This document shows, piece by piece, positions 46,893 to 58,800 of a stretch of 64,000 nt of DNA. The stretch is from Diplosphaera chodatii (lineage: Eukaryota; Chlorophyta; Trebouxiophyceae; Prasiolales; Stichococcaceae), in assembly GCA_032358165.1 (NCBI GenBank), contig JAALGY010000043.1:1426001-1490000 (forward strand). The letters are read 5' to 3'. Made by a program: the position numbers and the translations under genes. Within the stretch, counting starts at the first letter, position 1; each line of letters starts with the position of its first letter. The notes under the pieces were generated by a model, which searched no databases, was not told where the DNA came from, and saw only the letters and a program-made list of their open reading frames with translations.

Positions 46893-47964
46893 TGCAGGAC
46901 AAGCACGGGCATGCGTACCAAATTGTAGCGCTTTCAGACACAAATGTCAACTTGAAAGGTACTCATCGCAGTATCGACCACAACACTTTGTGAGCTCCGT
47001 ATGTCGACGTGCTGGCAGCTGAGACACTTGCACTTTGTTTTGCACAGCGCTGTCAACACGGTTGGGGCTCGGCAAGGCACCATTGCAGCCGGTGCCAGAT
47101 GCGGCGCTGCCAGCGGTGCTGCAATCGCCAGCTCACGTCACGTTCCTGGGCCTCACGGATGCGGCTGGCCAGCAGGTGGTGTCGCTGTTCGACGCACGGG
47201 CCGCAGCAGAGCCAGTGCTCAGCGTACCGACAGCAGATGGGTCAGCAAATGTCAATATGTCTGGTGCCGACGTTGAGAAGTTCCTCAGGTGCGCCGGTGG
47301 GCTGCCAATGACGGTGAGGAAGCAGAACATGGTGGGAAACCATTCTTTCAGCTTTGTTCATATCTCGGCTTGCCTCGCCTACGCTATGATGACATGCTGC
47401 ACAGGTCGCATGGCGCGGCAGTTGGTGTGACAGACCTCACCGTAGCACCAAAGATCGACAAGGAACACCCGCCAGACCTGAAGCAGCTGGCAGACAGCGC
47501 AGCAGTGATTGAGGCCCTTAAAGCGGCAGCTTCGCCAGCAGGCCCGGGCGCAGCAGCACCAGCAACCGGAGCAGCCAGCAAGGCAGCAGCATTGGCAGGC
47601 AGCAAGATCCCTGCAGCCAAGGCCACAGGCAGACTGCCACCAGCGCTCGACGTGACGCGCATAGTGCAGACGGTGGTTTCGAGGGTGCGGTCCCAGTGTA
47701 CAACTGCTGCTTCCGAAGATAGCAACGATATCCTGACCTCACAAGCAATTAGTCCAGTGGGCAAGAACACTGACGGATATTTCACATTTGTTGCAGTGTT
47801 TAGCAGACAGCGGCGGCAAGCAGCTGGACAGTGAAGCCATGCGGAGCCTTGAGGCAGACGTGCGCATGGAGATCAACTCGCTGAAGAACGCAGCATATGC
47901 CAGTGGCTTTGCGGCTGCAAGGGGAGCCATGCGTGCCCAGCTGGACCCATCTGCTCCTTTGTGA
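46893..47964 (+). CDS. Unidentified soluble protein (about 265 residues, 4 exons)
   Basis: I do not recognise the family. The model is phase-consistent: exon 1 46893 to about 46959 (MQDKHGHAYQIVALSDTNVN), exon 2 about 47047-47289 (KAPLQPVPDAALPAVL, HVTFLGLTDAAGQQVVSLFD, MSGADVEKFLR), exon 3 about 47405-47690 (VTDLTVAPKIDKEHPPDLKQL, an Ala/Pro-rich linker, RLPPALDVTRIVQTVVSR) and exon 4 about 47797-47964 (MRSLEADVRMEINSLKNAAY, GFAAARGAMRAQL). There is no signal peptide or membrane helix; the C-terminus is probably helical or coiled coil. The start ATG is in a good context and reads straight into the first exon. An Ala-rich linker divides two putative domains. Confidence 0.6.
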
Positions 47965-48287
47965 CAGTAGCCTCGGCTTTCCGGCACCGTCTCTGCCGCT
48001 TCTGCCAACACTCAGCGTCCTCGGCTGATGCTGAAAGCATGGGCTATCTCCTCAGCCCTGCATCATGCAGTGCCGAGACTAGCAGCCACAAAAAACAGTG
48101 AGTGACATCCGCAGCAGCACTGTCAATCTTACCTCAGTATGCTACCTGTCCGGCCTGATGTGTGTGTGTAGCGAGATCGTATGCGCTGTGCTGGACACTA
48201 TGTCCCGCAGCGAGCCCAGCTGCAACAGCTGGACCGCTTCTGCCTCTGCCAGTGCTAGCCCTGCAATTATACACTTGACACTCCGAT
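47965..48287. other. Convergent 3' spacer
   Basis: About 320 bases between the stops of an unidentified plus-strand gene and the SPO16-like minus-strand gene; nothing coding is recognised. Confidence 0.35.
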
Positions 48288-49283
48288 TCATACTTCGGCT
48301 GTGAGCAGACCATGACGCATAAACTTCACCATTAGCAAGTTCAGCAGGTCAGCCGACAAAACATGCCAAATGCTGCTTCGCATGGCACCACCTGGCATAT
48401 CCATGAGGGCATCAACACAGGCGGCTGGCGTCGCAAGGCTGCCACCTTTCTGCAAGCAGCTTTCAGCAGTGGTAAGTGCATGCAATCTGCGTGCCGTCGC
48501 TGGTGAACATGCAGTACATTGCATGTCACGTTCGACCAGGCACCTGATCTACGAGTGAGTCGAACTGTTCGCCATACAAAGCAGTAGCAATGTTCATTGC
48601 AGCCTCAGTGAAGGATTGCCCGGGTGCAGTGTGCACAAAGGCCGGCTTGCCCTGGTATCTGCATATGGTACTTTTCACGGTTGCCCATGTACTGCTAGCC
48701 TTGCACACTGTGAATGGAATGTGACACATGGGCAATGCCAATCTGCTCACCGGCACACGCCCCGCAGCAGCGCATCACTGCTCGGGCCAGGTGCACGTGC
48801 GCTGACAATCACGAAGGCGTTGGGAAACCCTTTGCTCTGCACACGGTCAATCCTGCAGGACAAGATGTGACTGGCTAGCACAAGCTCCATGTTGATGCAT
48901 GCAGCGCATGCTGACGTGTCACAGTGCTCATGATGCTGCATGTTGCAGTGACGCTGGTTAGCTACACTGCCCCATATGATGTACCTGTCCCACGTCTGCT
49001 GATCTGGGGTGTTGTCCAGCAGCACGAAGGCGATGGTGCCCCCCTTGCCAGTGATCAGCACAGATGGCAGGCATGTTGGCGACACGCGCAGCTTGTAGCC
49101 CAGCCTCCTGATGGCAGCAGCATCAACAGCGCTCTCGGCGTCGCTATTGGCAATGCAGACGCCCCTCGAAGTTGGTGGTGCCGTAGAGGCTGACGGCGAC
49201 ACGGCACGGTGCTGCATATGCACTCTGCGCTGCATGCACACAACTCTGCTGCAGCCACCGGTTATTCCGCCAGTCAATAGCAC
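48288..49283 (-). CDS. SPO16/PTD-like protein (tentative; XPF-like meiotic crossover factor)
   Basis: Exon 1 (from a start at 49283, 49235 or 49217 to about 48988) encodes RGVCIANSDAESAVDAAAIR then LGYKLRVS and GGTIAFVLLDNTPDQQTWDR. The next exon (about 48855-48755) gives IDRVQSKGFPNAFVIVSAR then GPSSDALLRG. The third (from about 48659) gives YQGKPAFVHTAPGQSFTEAA then MNIATALYGEQ. The alternation of strands and helices, and the order 'SxxxE...AAAxxxxGxxxR', 'GxIAFVLLDN', 'FxNAFVIVSA', 'FVHTAP', resembles SPO16/C1orf146, whose central domain is a degenerate XPF nuclease fold. A last exon (to 48288) would add a small helical region with DALMDMPGGAMRSS. If not used, the protein stops at 48526. 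The identification rests on pattern, not on a search, and should be treated as a hypothesis. Confidence 0.5.
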
Positions 49284-49796
49284 AGCTGATAGACAGATTT
49301 ATCACACGTCCGCTACGAATACAGCATGGATACATTGAAGATTTGCATGCACGAAATGCAAGGCACGGCACATCGAGATCTCGCTGATATCAGCAAGATG
49401 TAGAATACCCATCGGCAACCAAGTCTCGCAAGATGAGTGATGCACTGCAGTCAGAAGTACAGATACAGGACTAGACGACAATCTGCTTCGCCGCTGCTGG
49501 GCTCCGCTGGTCGCAGGTACGTGGCAGAGCCAGCAGCACTGGCAGTCCTGCTGCTCTTTATGAAGCAGCTGGACCCAAACATACAGCCCGATGTCCCTGT
49601 GAAGCCAACAGGACGTTGAGCACTCTGAGCCACCACCAAGCAGCAGCCAGCAGCTGCCACCTGCGCACGCACCTGCGCCCTTCCGCATGCGTCTGCAGCT
49701 GACAGGACGATAGATGCAACCCGTGTGCATGCAGGACGGCTGCTGGGCGCACATGGCACGCAGGGGCTCATGAGCCATGCAGAGCAACGAGTTGAC
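49284..49796. promoter_or_regulatory. Shared divergent promoter region (SPO16-like / HEI10-like)
   Basis: Roughly 0.5 kb lies between the start of the minus-strand SPO16-like gene and the plus-strand HEI10-like gene. Only short ORFs occur. No specific regulatory motif could be identified by eye, so bidirectional promoter function is inferred from gene orientation only. Confidence 0.4.
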
Positions 49797-51850
49797 ATGT
49801 ACTGTAATTCGTGCTGGACTGCCCAGGAGCAGGGGACGCAATGTGTGGCAACATCCTGCGGCCACCTCTTCTGTGAGCGCCGATGATGGTAGATTTGCCC
49901 AGCACAACGCAGCAGTAGGGCCTGTTCGCAATCTGGTACCGTAACTAATCTCAATTCCGCCTGCAGGCATTGCATGTGCACAGGCGATTGTTGAGTCGCC
50001 TGACTCCTCATGCCGCATCTGCAACAATGTGATCACCAAAGGGTACGTATGCAAACATGCAGCTGATCATCTGACACCAATTTACAAGTCGTCGGTCCTG
50101 CAGCCTAGCTGTACCCTGCAGGAACATCAAGCTTGTCAAGGTGCTGCAGGATCGAAGCCAGTACACGGTAAGGTGCAATGACACGTGGCTTACCTTCGTG
50201 TAAGAAACTCCTTCACTCGGCACGAACATCATGCGGGCTTGCAGCAAATTCGCGTGTTCAATGGCTGTCATGGCTGCAGATGCACCTTTTCGGCCAGACC
50301 CCAGAGACGGCGCTGCTGAGCGCGCTGGCAGCTATCGAATTTTACAACAACCAGCTGCAGGTGAGCATGGAGCTGCGGTACAGAAACCGCCAACCACCGT
50401 TGAGCCTGCAGCACCACCGCTTGATGCCTTGATGGCGAGAGCTGCAGGCAGCAAGACATGTGGAAGAGTGAATCAGTCACGAGTGGGTTGGCATCTTCAA
50501 TTCGCAGCAACTTGTGTGCAGGTCGTCAGCGATCAGCAGCAGCTCGAGCTGACTGGCCGCATCAAGAAGGTGCAGGAGCAGTGCAAGCAGAAGCTGCGGG
50601 AGGTGCACAACGGCTACCTGCAGGGTGCGCATGCTGTGCATAGAGACGAGGTTGCAAAGTGCTCATCACATGCATGCATGCAAACTCTGCAGCTCAGATT
50701 GATGACGCTGCAGCTTCTGCACCACAGCGAAGAAGAAGTACAAGGAGCTGATGGTGATCAAGGCCAACCTGGAGGCCGACAATCAAGAGCTGGTGCAGAA
50801 GTATGCGCAGAAGGCGCAGTGAGCGTCTTCCGCCCGCCATGCATGCTGTTGGACCCGATTGATGATATTGCTGAACGTCTACACATCGGTCTGAAATGCT
50901 GCATACATCCCTGGCCTTGTGCACTACATGCTACTTCCAATAACAAAGTTGATCACCGTGACTGTATGTAGGCAGGCACGCAAGCTGCAGGACATGGTCG
51001 ACAGGCTGCAGGGCGCCGGGGCTCACCGTCAGCTGCCATCCGCTGGCGGCAGGTCATTGCAGCAGAACAACCGCAACTTGGGCAGTGGGTTCGGGAGTGC
51101 CGATGATGGCCATCACGTGGTGCGTGTCCACAGGAAGCACTCAAGCTTGGCCAATCTTGCCAACTGCAGCAGAGTCAATGATGTTGGGATGCACTTGGAT
51201 AGGAGCGTGATGCATACATGCATGCATGCATCATGGATCACGTGAACAGGTCTCCTGTCTGTCAGCTGATCCAGTTGCATGTTGACTACAGACCACAACA
51301 GTCCGCAAGCAGGCGTACTACACCACCAACACGCCACCGCCCCTGATGGATGAAGGCAGACGCCCAGCCAGCGGTAGGTATCTGCTGTGTGTGAAGGTAT
51401 GCAATTGTCAAGCGCGTGTTTCAATCCTCCACTTCTGTGCAATGCTCAACGTCTGCTCGCATGCGACTGCAGGTCACTCCTTTGATGCTGGCGGCCGTGC
51501 CATGGACCTGCTGGACAGGTGTGCAGTGTGACAGCGCGCATGTGAGCACAGCATAGTCAGCAGCGCTCGCTGCTGCATAGGACAGCATGCAGCACTCCTC
51601 CAGGTTGTCCCGGTGCGTGTGTCTCAGGCAAGCGCAGGGCCGGCGCCGGGCCACGAGCATGTCTCCCCTGCCATCCATCCAGCTAGACGCCGCCCCCCGG
51701 GCTGAGACGCCAGACAACAGTCGCAATGCCCTACGCAAGCTGCTGGGTGGTCTGCATCCAAACTTTCTCCCTTGGCTGCTGTTCAGTCCTCGTGCTCTTT
51801 GCATGTGCCTGTTTTCACATCCAAGCAATGTCGACCACACCCTCACCTGA
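49797..51850 (+). CDS. HEI10: HEI10/ZIP3-family RING E3 ligase (meiotic crossover factor)
   Basis: This is a predicted SUMO/ubiquitin ligase of the ZIP3/HEI10 group, which marks meiotic crossover sites. Exon 1 (49797-49871) starts MYCNSCWTAQEQ and ends at CGHLF; exon 2 (from about 49967) gives CIACAQAIVESPDSSCRICNN, making a C3HC4 RING. Exon 3 has NIKLVKVLQDRSQ; exon 4 has FGQTPETALLSALAAIEFYNNQLQ; then a long coiled coil (QQLELTGRIKKVQEQCKQKL, KELMVIKANLEADNQELVQK, RKLQDMVDRLQ). The C-terminal part is Ser/Arg-rich with YYTTNTPPPLMDEGRRPASG-type sequence and, in the last exon (51628 on), TPDNSRNALRKLLGG, matching the position of the short conserved C-terminal motif of plant HEI10. The stop is 51850, or 51961 if an extra intron is removed after KLLGG. 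RING-coiled coil-tail order matches plant HEI10. Confidence 0.82.
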
Positions 51851-52790
51851 AACGACTGCAGCATACTTGCAGGTGCTGCTGATGGCAGGGGCGGCCACCA
51901 CAATGACTTGGGTCTCAATGTCCCGCCCCCGCGGCCCCGGGGTGCATCGCTTTTTGGCTGATGTTTACAAGAGTGCATCCCACACATGGGCGACCATCCG
52001 TCATTTACTGCCTGGGAGGAGTGCCAATTGCTTGCTGACTCAGGCGCATGCAGTGCAGGTGGTGGTGGCTTGATGAGTGGGCTGGCAAGCCTATGAAACG
52101 TACATGGCCAGCATTGCAAGGCCTGACGCGCTTACCGAGTTGACAGACTTGTGGCTACTAGCACTCAGCAAATTGCACCGCTGAGAAGTCAGCAGGACCT
52201 GGGCATCTCCAAAGGCTCGCAGATTCAGTACAAGTCTGCATCAGCTACTGCAATTCACGTGCGAGCACTCGATATGCAAATGGGAACACGGCGCTCAAAC
52301 AATGTCACTTCTACCACAAGATCTACCTGCCTTCAGCTACTATACAGCACTGTGTCAAACACTGCATCATCTACCTGCTGGTTATACAAAGCACAACTCC
52401 AACGGTCTGGTTTGTAGTTTTCTTCAACGTCCAGTGCATACCCATTGTATGCATGTCTGGCATACAGCTGAAGCCTCCAGCGTACGCCAACCCAGTGAAT
52501 GCACCGGGGATGGTCAACGCCAGAGTTGACCGAGAAATACAGCTACTTCGGGCAGGTGCCTGAGCCCACCAACAGCTCCTTCGATGGTGTTGCCTTCCTT
52601 CCCAGGGTGCCTCTAACAGCAGTGCTCCTTGTGTACACACTAGTAGTACGAGAATGGGCGCGCCGCCGAAGCAGCACCCAGGGATGTCTGCCCGCCCCCC
52701 AGCAGAGCCGCTTCACGCGCCATGCCGCCGTCTGCCCGGCCCCTACAGGCACAGCCAGGTCCATCAGTGCTCAGCAGGAGCCCCTGGTCT
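51851..52790. other. Convergent spacer between HEI10-like and MscS-like genes
   Basis: Holds 3' UTRs. One plus-strand segment near 52470-52557 (containing YANPVNAPGMVNARVDREI) is open and flanked by AG and GT, but has no partner exons. A 232-codon minus ORF (51421-52119) is antisense to HEI10 exons and is discounted. Confidence 0.3.
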
Positions 52791-52803
52791 TTACTGCTGA
52801 CTT

Positions 52804-55800
52804 CTACAGGGTCCATCTGATTTGCCGCTCCTGCAGCAATGCGTGGCCCAGGCCCCAGGCCACCATTGTACAATCTCTAATGTCCAGCACCCAGTGTATT
52901 CAAGGTGGACACCACACGTTCGCTCTGAGGTTCAGCCCGGGCAGGCGCAGCACGCGTGCAGGCCAGCAGACAGGTACCTCTGGTCGTGGGAGAAGGCCGG
53001 CAGGCTGTAGCAGGCGCCCAGCTCGGTGAGCGTCTCGCAGATGACCACGAACAGGCTGTGGCGCGCCTTGGCGGTGCGGCCCTGGTCCACGCCTGTGGGT
53101 CATGCGCACATGCTGGTGAGTGCCTGCAGTCTGCTCTGCTGTGGGGCAGCACCCACGATCACAGATACACACTAAATAGTGCATTGGCTGTACTGCATGC
53201 GGGAAGAAAGTGCACATGAGGCTGCTCATGATTGCTTGTGCACAGGCTGCCACTGCCAAAGTCAGGCACCTACTGGAAGCTTGACATGGTGAGTCAAGAA
53301 CGCGCACCGTTGTGGCTGAACTCGAAGAAGATGCCCAGCTGGATCTTCATGGGGTCGCCCGAGGAGATGTTCATTGCGGAGAACTGCCCCGTGAACTCGC
53401 CGGAGAACGTCTCCAGGTGCTCGGCAATGCGCTCATTGAGTGCCTCGAAGACGGTCCCAGGAGTGTCGATGTCCAGGTACATCTAAAGGATCAAAAGCAA
53501 TGTCCAGTGTCAGCATCTTGCGCAGCTTCCAACCGAGCTAGACGCTTGTGCACGCACAGCCACTCCACACCAGGGCCTGTACAGCAATGCAAGATCGAGT
53601 GTGTGCTGACGGAAGCAGGACAACATGGTGACCGTGTATCGCACCTTGAAAAACTCCCACTTGTTGTCGGAGCGCGACAGGTTGATCAGCGGATTTTGGT
53701 TCAGCACGCTGTTTGGGAACTGCGCACATCACCACAGATACATCAGACTCAGTAAGAAGTGCGGCAATGAGCCACGACGAGGATGTGCGTTCAAGCTTCA
53801 GCTTGAAATGGCAGCAGCCTGGCAGAAAGGCAGTTAGACGTATAACGCACGTATATGCACGCCCCATCCCAGCGCTTGACCTTCGTGTTCAGCAGCATGA
53901 TCTCCTCCACCTGAACACCGTAGGAGCTTTGGTTGGATGACATGCACACCCATGCTCGGCAATGCGAAATTGTGACACAGCAAGATCAACGCTGGATGAC
54001 AGCTGCAGCCCACCTTGCTGTACTGGGGCCCATCTCCCGAGTTGGCGGGGTCCGTGACCAGCAGTGCATCGCCGACGTCAAAGGGGTGCACAACAAACAA
54101 GAAGACGACTGACTCAAAGACGTTGCGGATGGAGTTGCCAAAGATGAAGGACAGCCCCAGCAGTACCGACGAGACCGTCAGCCACACTTTGTTCACATTC
54201 ACCTGCAGCAGAGCAGCGCATGCAGGCGGTCTGAGTGCCACTGGACAACGAGAAGTGCAGAATGTTTGTTACCAGCCCCTGGCAATGAGGGCTACACCAG
54301 CCGAGCAGACACAAACATGCGCATATGCCCATGTAGTGTTCCAGACCGTCGCACCCTGAAGATGAGTAGGTAGAAGAACACGAAGCACAGGTGCACGGTG
54401 AAGCCAATGAGCAACTCCAGGCGGCCGATGACGGTCTTTGTGTCCTTTAGAGTCGCTGCCAGATTCTTGCGCTCCTCATACACCTGGATGACTGCGTCGC
54501 GTGTATTGTGCAGCGTCACCTGCACAGTGGGAAGGGCTCGGTCACCTCTCAGTGGTCGGACTCATGCACGTACTATCCTCCTCTCGGCAGGCAACACAGC
54601 AACAGCAGGTCTAAGGTGTCTGTCGACTCACTCCTAAGCGATGCTCAAAGCAACTAGGCATACTGGAACCACAGCATGTCACCCTACAGGGGATGCACCA
54701 ACAGTGCAATACTACTGAATGCACAGGCACCTTGCCATCGTGGTCCACGTCAAGCATGTCGAAAGCCTTTGCAGCCTTCTTGGCAGACAGGAAGTGCTCC
54801 AAGTCTTCCTTGATGATGTAACTTCTGCATTTGGTGACGCAAGATGACGAGTAGCTTCAAGGTTGCAGTTTGCACCATGCGAGTCAGCAAATCTCTAGCG
54901 TCTGTGCCAGTTACCACCCTTTCAAATTTGGATGGGCAGGCACGCTGCTCCAGCAAAAGTGGATACTGCCCCGGCAGTGAGTCGATATGGCACACAGGCG
55001 CACCTGTCAAAGTATGGCTTGATGTTCCAGAACAGGTAGAAGGCAAGGCGGCGCGCCTCCGCCTTGCTGCTGACCTCCTGTCCCGCTGCACCAATCTCCT
55101 CCGTCAGTGTCACCTGCGTCCACCACATCGACCTGCCTCACTAGCCTGGATGCATACAACCATCACAACAACACACCTTGTGGCATGTGTCTGCAACTCG
55201 AGGGTGACACCTCACAGCTAGACTGTCCTCTGCCATCTAGCAGGGCCGCACACCTTGAGCTTGGAGTTGCGGATGTGGCGCTCCACCTTGTGCAGCTTCA
55301 TGACGATGTCCAACTCGGAGGAGCCGCCGCCCGGCAGGCTGATGGTGGGCGCCAGCCCCTCCTGCTGATGCAATCACAAGAGGAGAGTAACCACATACGT
55401 CACCAATTGCACAAACACAGCAGCACATGGACAGAATCCTTGTAGGCGGGACTGCTCATTGGACGGCCAGCTAGTGTCTGAGTGCTCGCATCCCGCTGCC
55501 TGTGAGGCGGTATCCATCGGGCATCATCCATCGCAGCCTTGCCTTGTCATCTTTGTCCTTCGCCTTCTCCGATTTGGCAGGCTTAGCGGCCTTTCCGCCT
55601 TTCCCGCTGGGCGTGGTCTTGCCGGGCGTCATGCTCTGCAGCACAGTGCGAGGTCCCCCTTTAGCGAAATGCGAGTCGCCCAAGGCCAAGGTCCACCAGC
55701 TTGGCCGTGCACTGGTGGCCTACCGGACTGGGCTGCGCAGTCTTGCGGGACAGCAAAGGCTTTAAGCCGCGCTTTGGCGTGGCTGCAGCTGACGGCGCCG

Positions 55801-58800
55801 CCGACACACGAGGCGTCTTGCCCTGTACCACACAGCTCCCGAGCTTCAGCAGCGTGCGTACGTCTTTCAAACCAGGCTGGCATCAGTATCGAGTGGCATT
55901 CCACGGCTCGCACAGTCCAGGTCACATGGGGCGCCAATGACACGGGCTCACCGGCGACTTGGGCGGCGTTGCCACATGAGAGTGGTGGCTGTGGCTGACG
56001 CGCGACAGCAGCTGCGCTGCATCCTCGTTCCCTTCCTCCACCCGCGACACCATCTTCCGGAGCTTCCGGTCCACAACCTACGTCAGCAAGCTACAAGAGG
56101 CGGTTACATCCTGTGCAGTGTTGCCGCTAGGCTTTCGTATCTGGTATGGGCCACTACAGAATAGCGAGTGTGCTTCTTGTGAGCAAGGATACACAATCCT
56201 TCTCAACGCAAACATGGCAGCAGCTGACAAAACGACAAGCCACCTCTGGCAGGCCACCGGGTGCAGTCTGCGCATGCTGCAGGCCGGTCGTGCGCTGCAG
56301 CCCGCCGGCGCTGCTGCGGGCATCCCCGCTGGTGCGCCGCAGAAAGCCCGGCCGCAGCTGCAGCAGCAGCACAGCGCACGTCTGCACAGTCTGCCATAGC
56401 GGATGCAGACTCGCGATGGCAGAGCAGGGCTTCTGTCAGCACGGCGCTTCACACATGACGCTCGGACTACCAGACAGCGACGTGTGCCAACAGCACATGC
56501 GGGGCATGAGCTGCCTGACATACTATGGACACTGCACACGAGATCACAGCACGAGGGGCGCATACTGCGCGGGCGACGGCGCCGACGGCGACATTGTGCT
56601 TGGAGACCTCCCGCTCGAACTTCAGGGACTCCAGCTGCTGCGCGTCCAGGCTGCCCAGGCCATACAGGGTGTCGTCCAAGACGCCGCTGCGGGCCCTGCA
56701 GAGTGCCGAAACGACAGTGCGGCTCAGGGTTCACAGGCTGTGACCACATGCTGCAACCGCAGGGGCTGCTGCTTGCATGTAGAACAGAATGCAAGCATGT
56801 TGCCAAGCAACACAAAGAGATGCCCGGTCAGGCTCCCTCACTTGTCCAGGACCACATCATCCACTCGATCCTCCTGCCGCGGCTGCGACAGCGCCGCCAG
56901 CAGGGCTTCCTGCAAGAGTGGCGCGTCATCAGAGTGTGAGTGCTGTCAGCGGCGACAGCCCTGCTGTGGTGGTAAGCCTACGTTGCCAGCGTGGCGTTCT
57001 GGCACCCGAGACATGGAGTTGCATCCACCTTCTCCAGGGCGATCTTCATTTTGGCAAAGTGCGCCTCCTTCATGAAGTGGCTGGAGACAGCGCGTGCAAT
57101 GATGGTCTTCAGCACCATCGCAAACCAAAACAGAGTCGCGCAGCCCAGCAGCTGCGCAAGAGGGCAGCAGAGATCAGAGAGGTCAGGATGACTGTCACAT
57201 CAGCAGACTGGAGTAAAGCAGTACTCTCAGTTACTGCATCGGCAGCAAATGCACAACTTCCCAACAGGGTTGAGACGAACATGACGTGGGTCAGTATAGG
57301 TCCGCACCCGCAGGAATGTGTAGTAGACCGTGTGCACACCCGCGGCACGGTCCGACACCGGGCCAAACAGCGCGGCAAAGACGGGTATCCACAGCGCCAT
57401 GCGCAGCATGCGTCCGAGATTTTTCTGCACGAGTGAACGACACTGGCATCGGATGGTCTGGTACATAGGGTTAGCCATGAAAATGGATTCTCCAACAGTG
57501 TTGCACACCGAAGTGGTTGCCATCGCCAGACCACAGGCGAGTTCTTGGAGTTGACCTCAGCATCAGCTATCGTGCCCGGCTTGTTGCAGCAGGGTTCGGG
57601 GATCAAGGTGCAGAGCGGCGCACCCGCACTGAGACCATGAAGTACAGCAGCTTGGCGTTGGCGAACAGCCTGGCCTCCACGATGACCACCAGCATGTGCA
57701 CAATGAAGCGCGACACCCAGTAGATGGGCACGAAGCATGCCAGGAAGAAGCACCAGCGCCATGCATCAAAGTACAGCGCATACTGCAGAACACAACAGCA
57801 TAAATTGGCACAGCATGCCCTTCAAATATCAAATATCCAATACGAGGACCCTGCCGAGCAACATGCCCTGTTGTAGGTGTGCAGTGTGCAACAAATGTGA
57901 GTTTGCAGTCGCTCTACTGTGCTGGGACCTGGTCCATTGACGGTCCAAGGAGGTGTGCTCATCGCACCCGGCCACGGAAGAAGACGACGAGCACGATGCC
58001 GGCCACCAGCAGGCACACGCTGACCAGGATGGGCACCCAGACGCACATGTGGCGCACCCACGCGGCGTGCCACCACTTTCTACTCTCCGGCGCCGCCTCT
58101 GCGTCCTTCAAGTCGTCCTCCTGCGGCGCGGTGCGAAGCCGGTGGTGGGAAAGTGCTGGAGTGCGCATCGGGCACTCTGCCGTCAGCAACCTTGCACTCT
58201 GCAAGTCTCACCTCAAGGATGTCGGACTCGGCGTCATCCAGCACACCACTTCTGCGACCGGTGGCCACCTTGGCCAGCTTCTTCCTCAGCTTGGGCCCGC
58301 TGGCTTGGCTGTGTGGCGCAGAGCTGACGCTCTGACGGCGTGACCTTTGCAGGTCTCCCTGTTGCGGGCACGTCAAATCAGCCAGTTGCATTGTGAGGTG
58401 GTTGCAGGCCATTCAGGGTAATGGGTCGATGATCTTCGAACGTCGCGTTGAGCCGTGAAACCGCATGTCAAGGCCCACCTGCGCTACCATGAGGTCGCCA
58501 GCAACCGTGTTCGCGACGACCTGTGGCGTGTGCGGGTGGCTGCCGCTGGCGTCGCTGTCCGGAGCACCCGCCACGGAGCGCACCGCTGCATGTAGCATCA
58601 CCTTGGGCAACCCTGCCGGTGGATCCGCAAAGCTCCTCGCCTACGGGCATCATGAATAGCCCTTCGCCTAGACCAATAACGAGCATGCAGGGGCTGCCTG
58701 GGTGCAGGCATATCCCCGGCCAACCACCAAACGGCGCCTGCAGGCCTGGCTCTGCTCCTAGTCAACGTCGCCAATGTCCAGTATCACTGAAAATATGGCC

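Noticed and set aside
51421..52119. 232-codon minus-strand ORF
   Set aside because: It is antisense to phase-matched HEI10 exons and has no family features.
52499..53029. 176-codon plus-strand ORF
   Set aside because: Its 3' part is antisense to an MscS-like exon (about 52975-53091) that matches the family; the rest lacks support.
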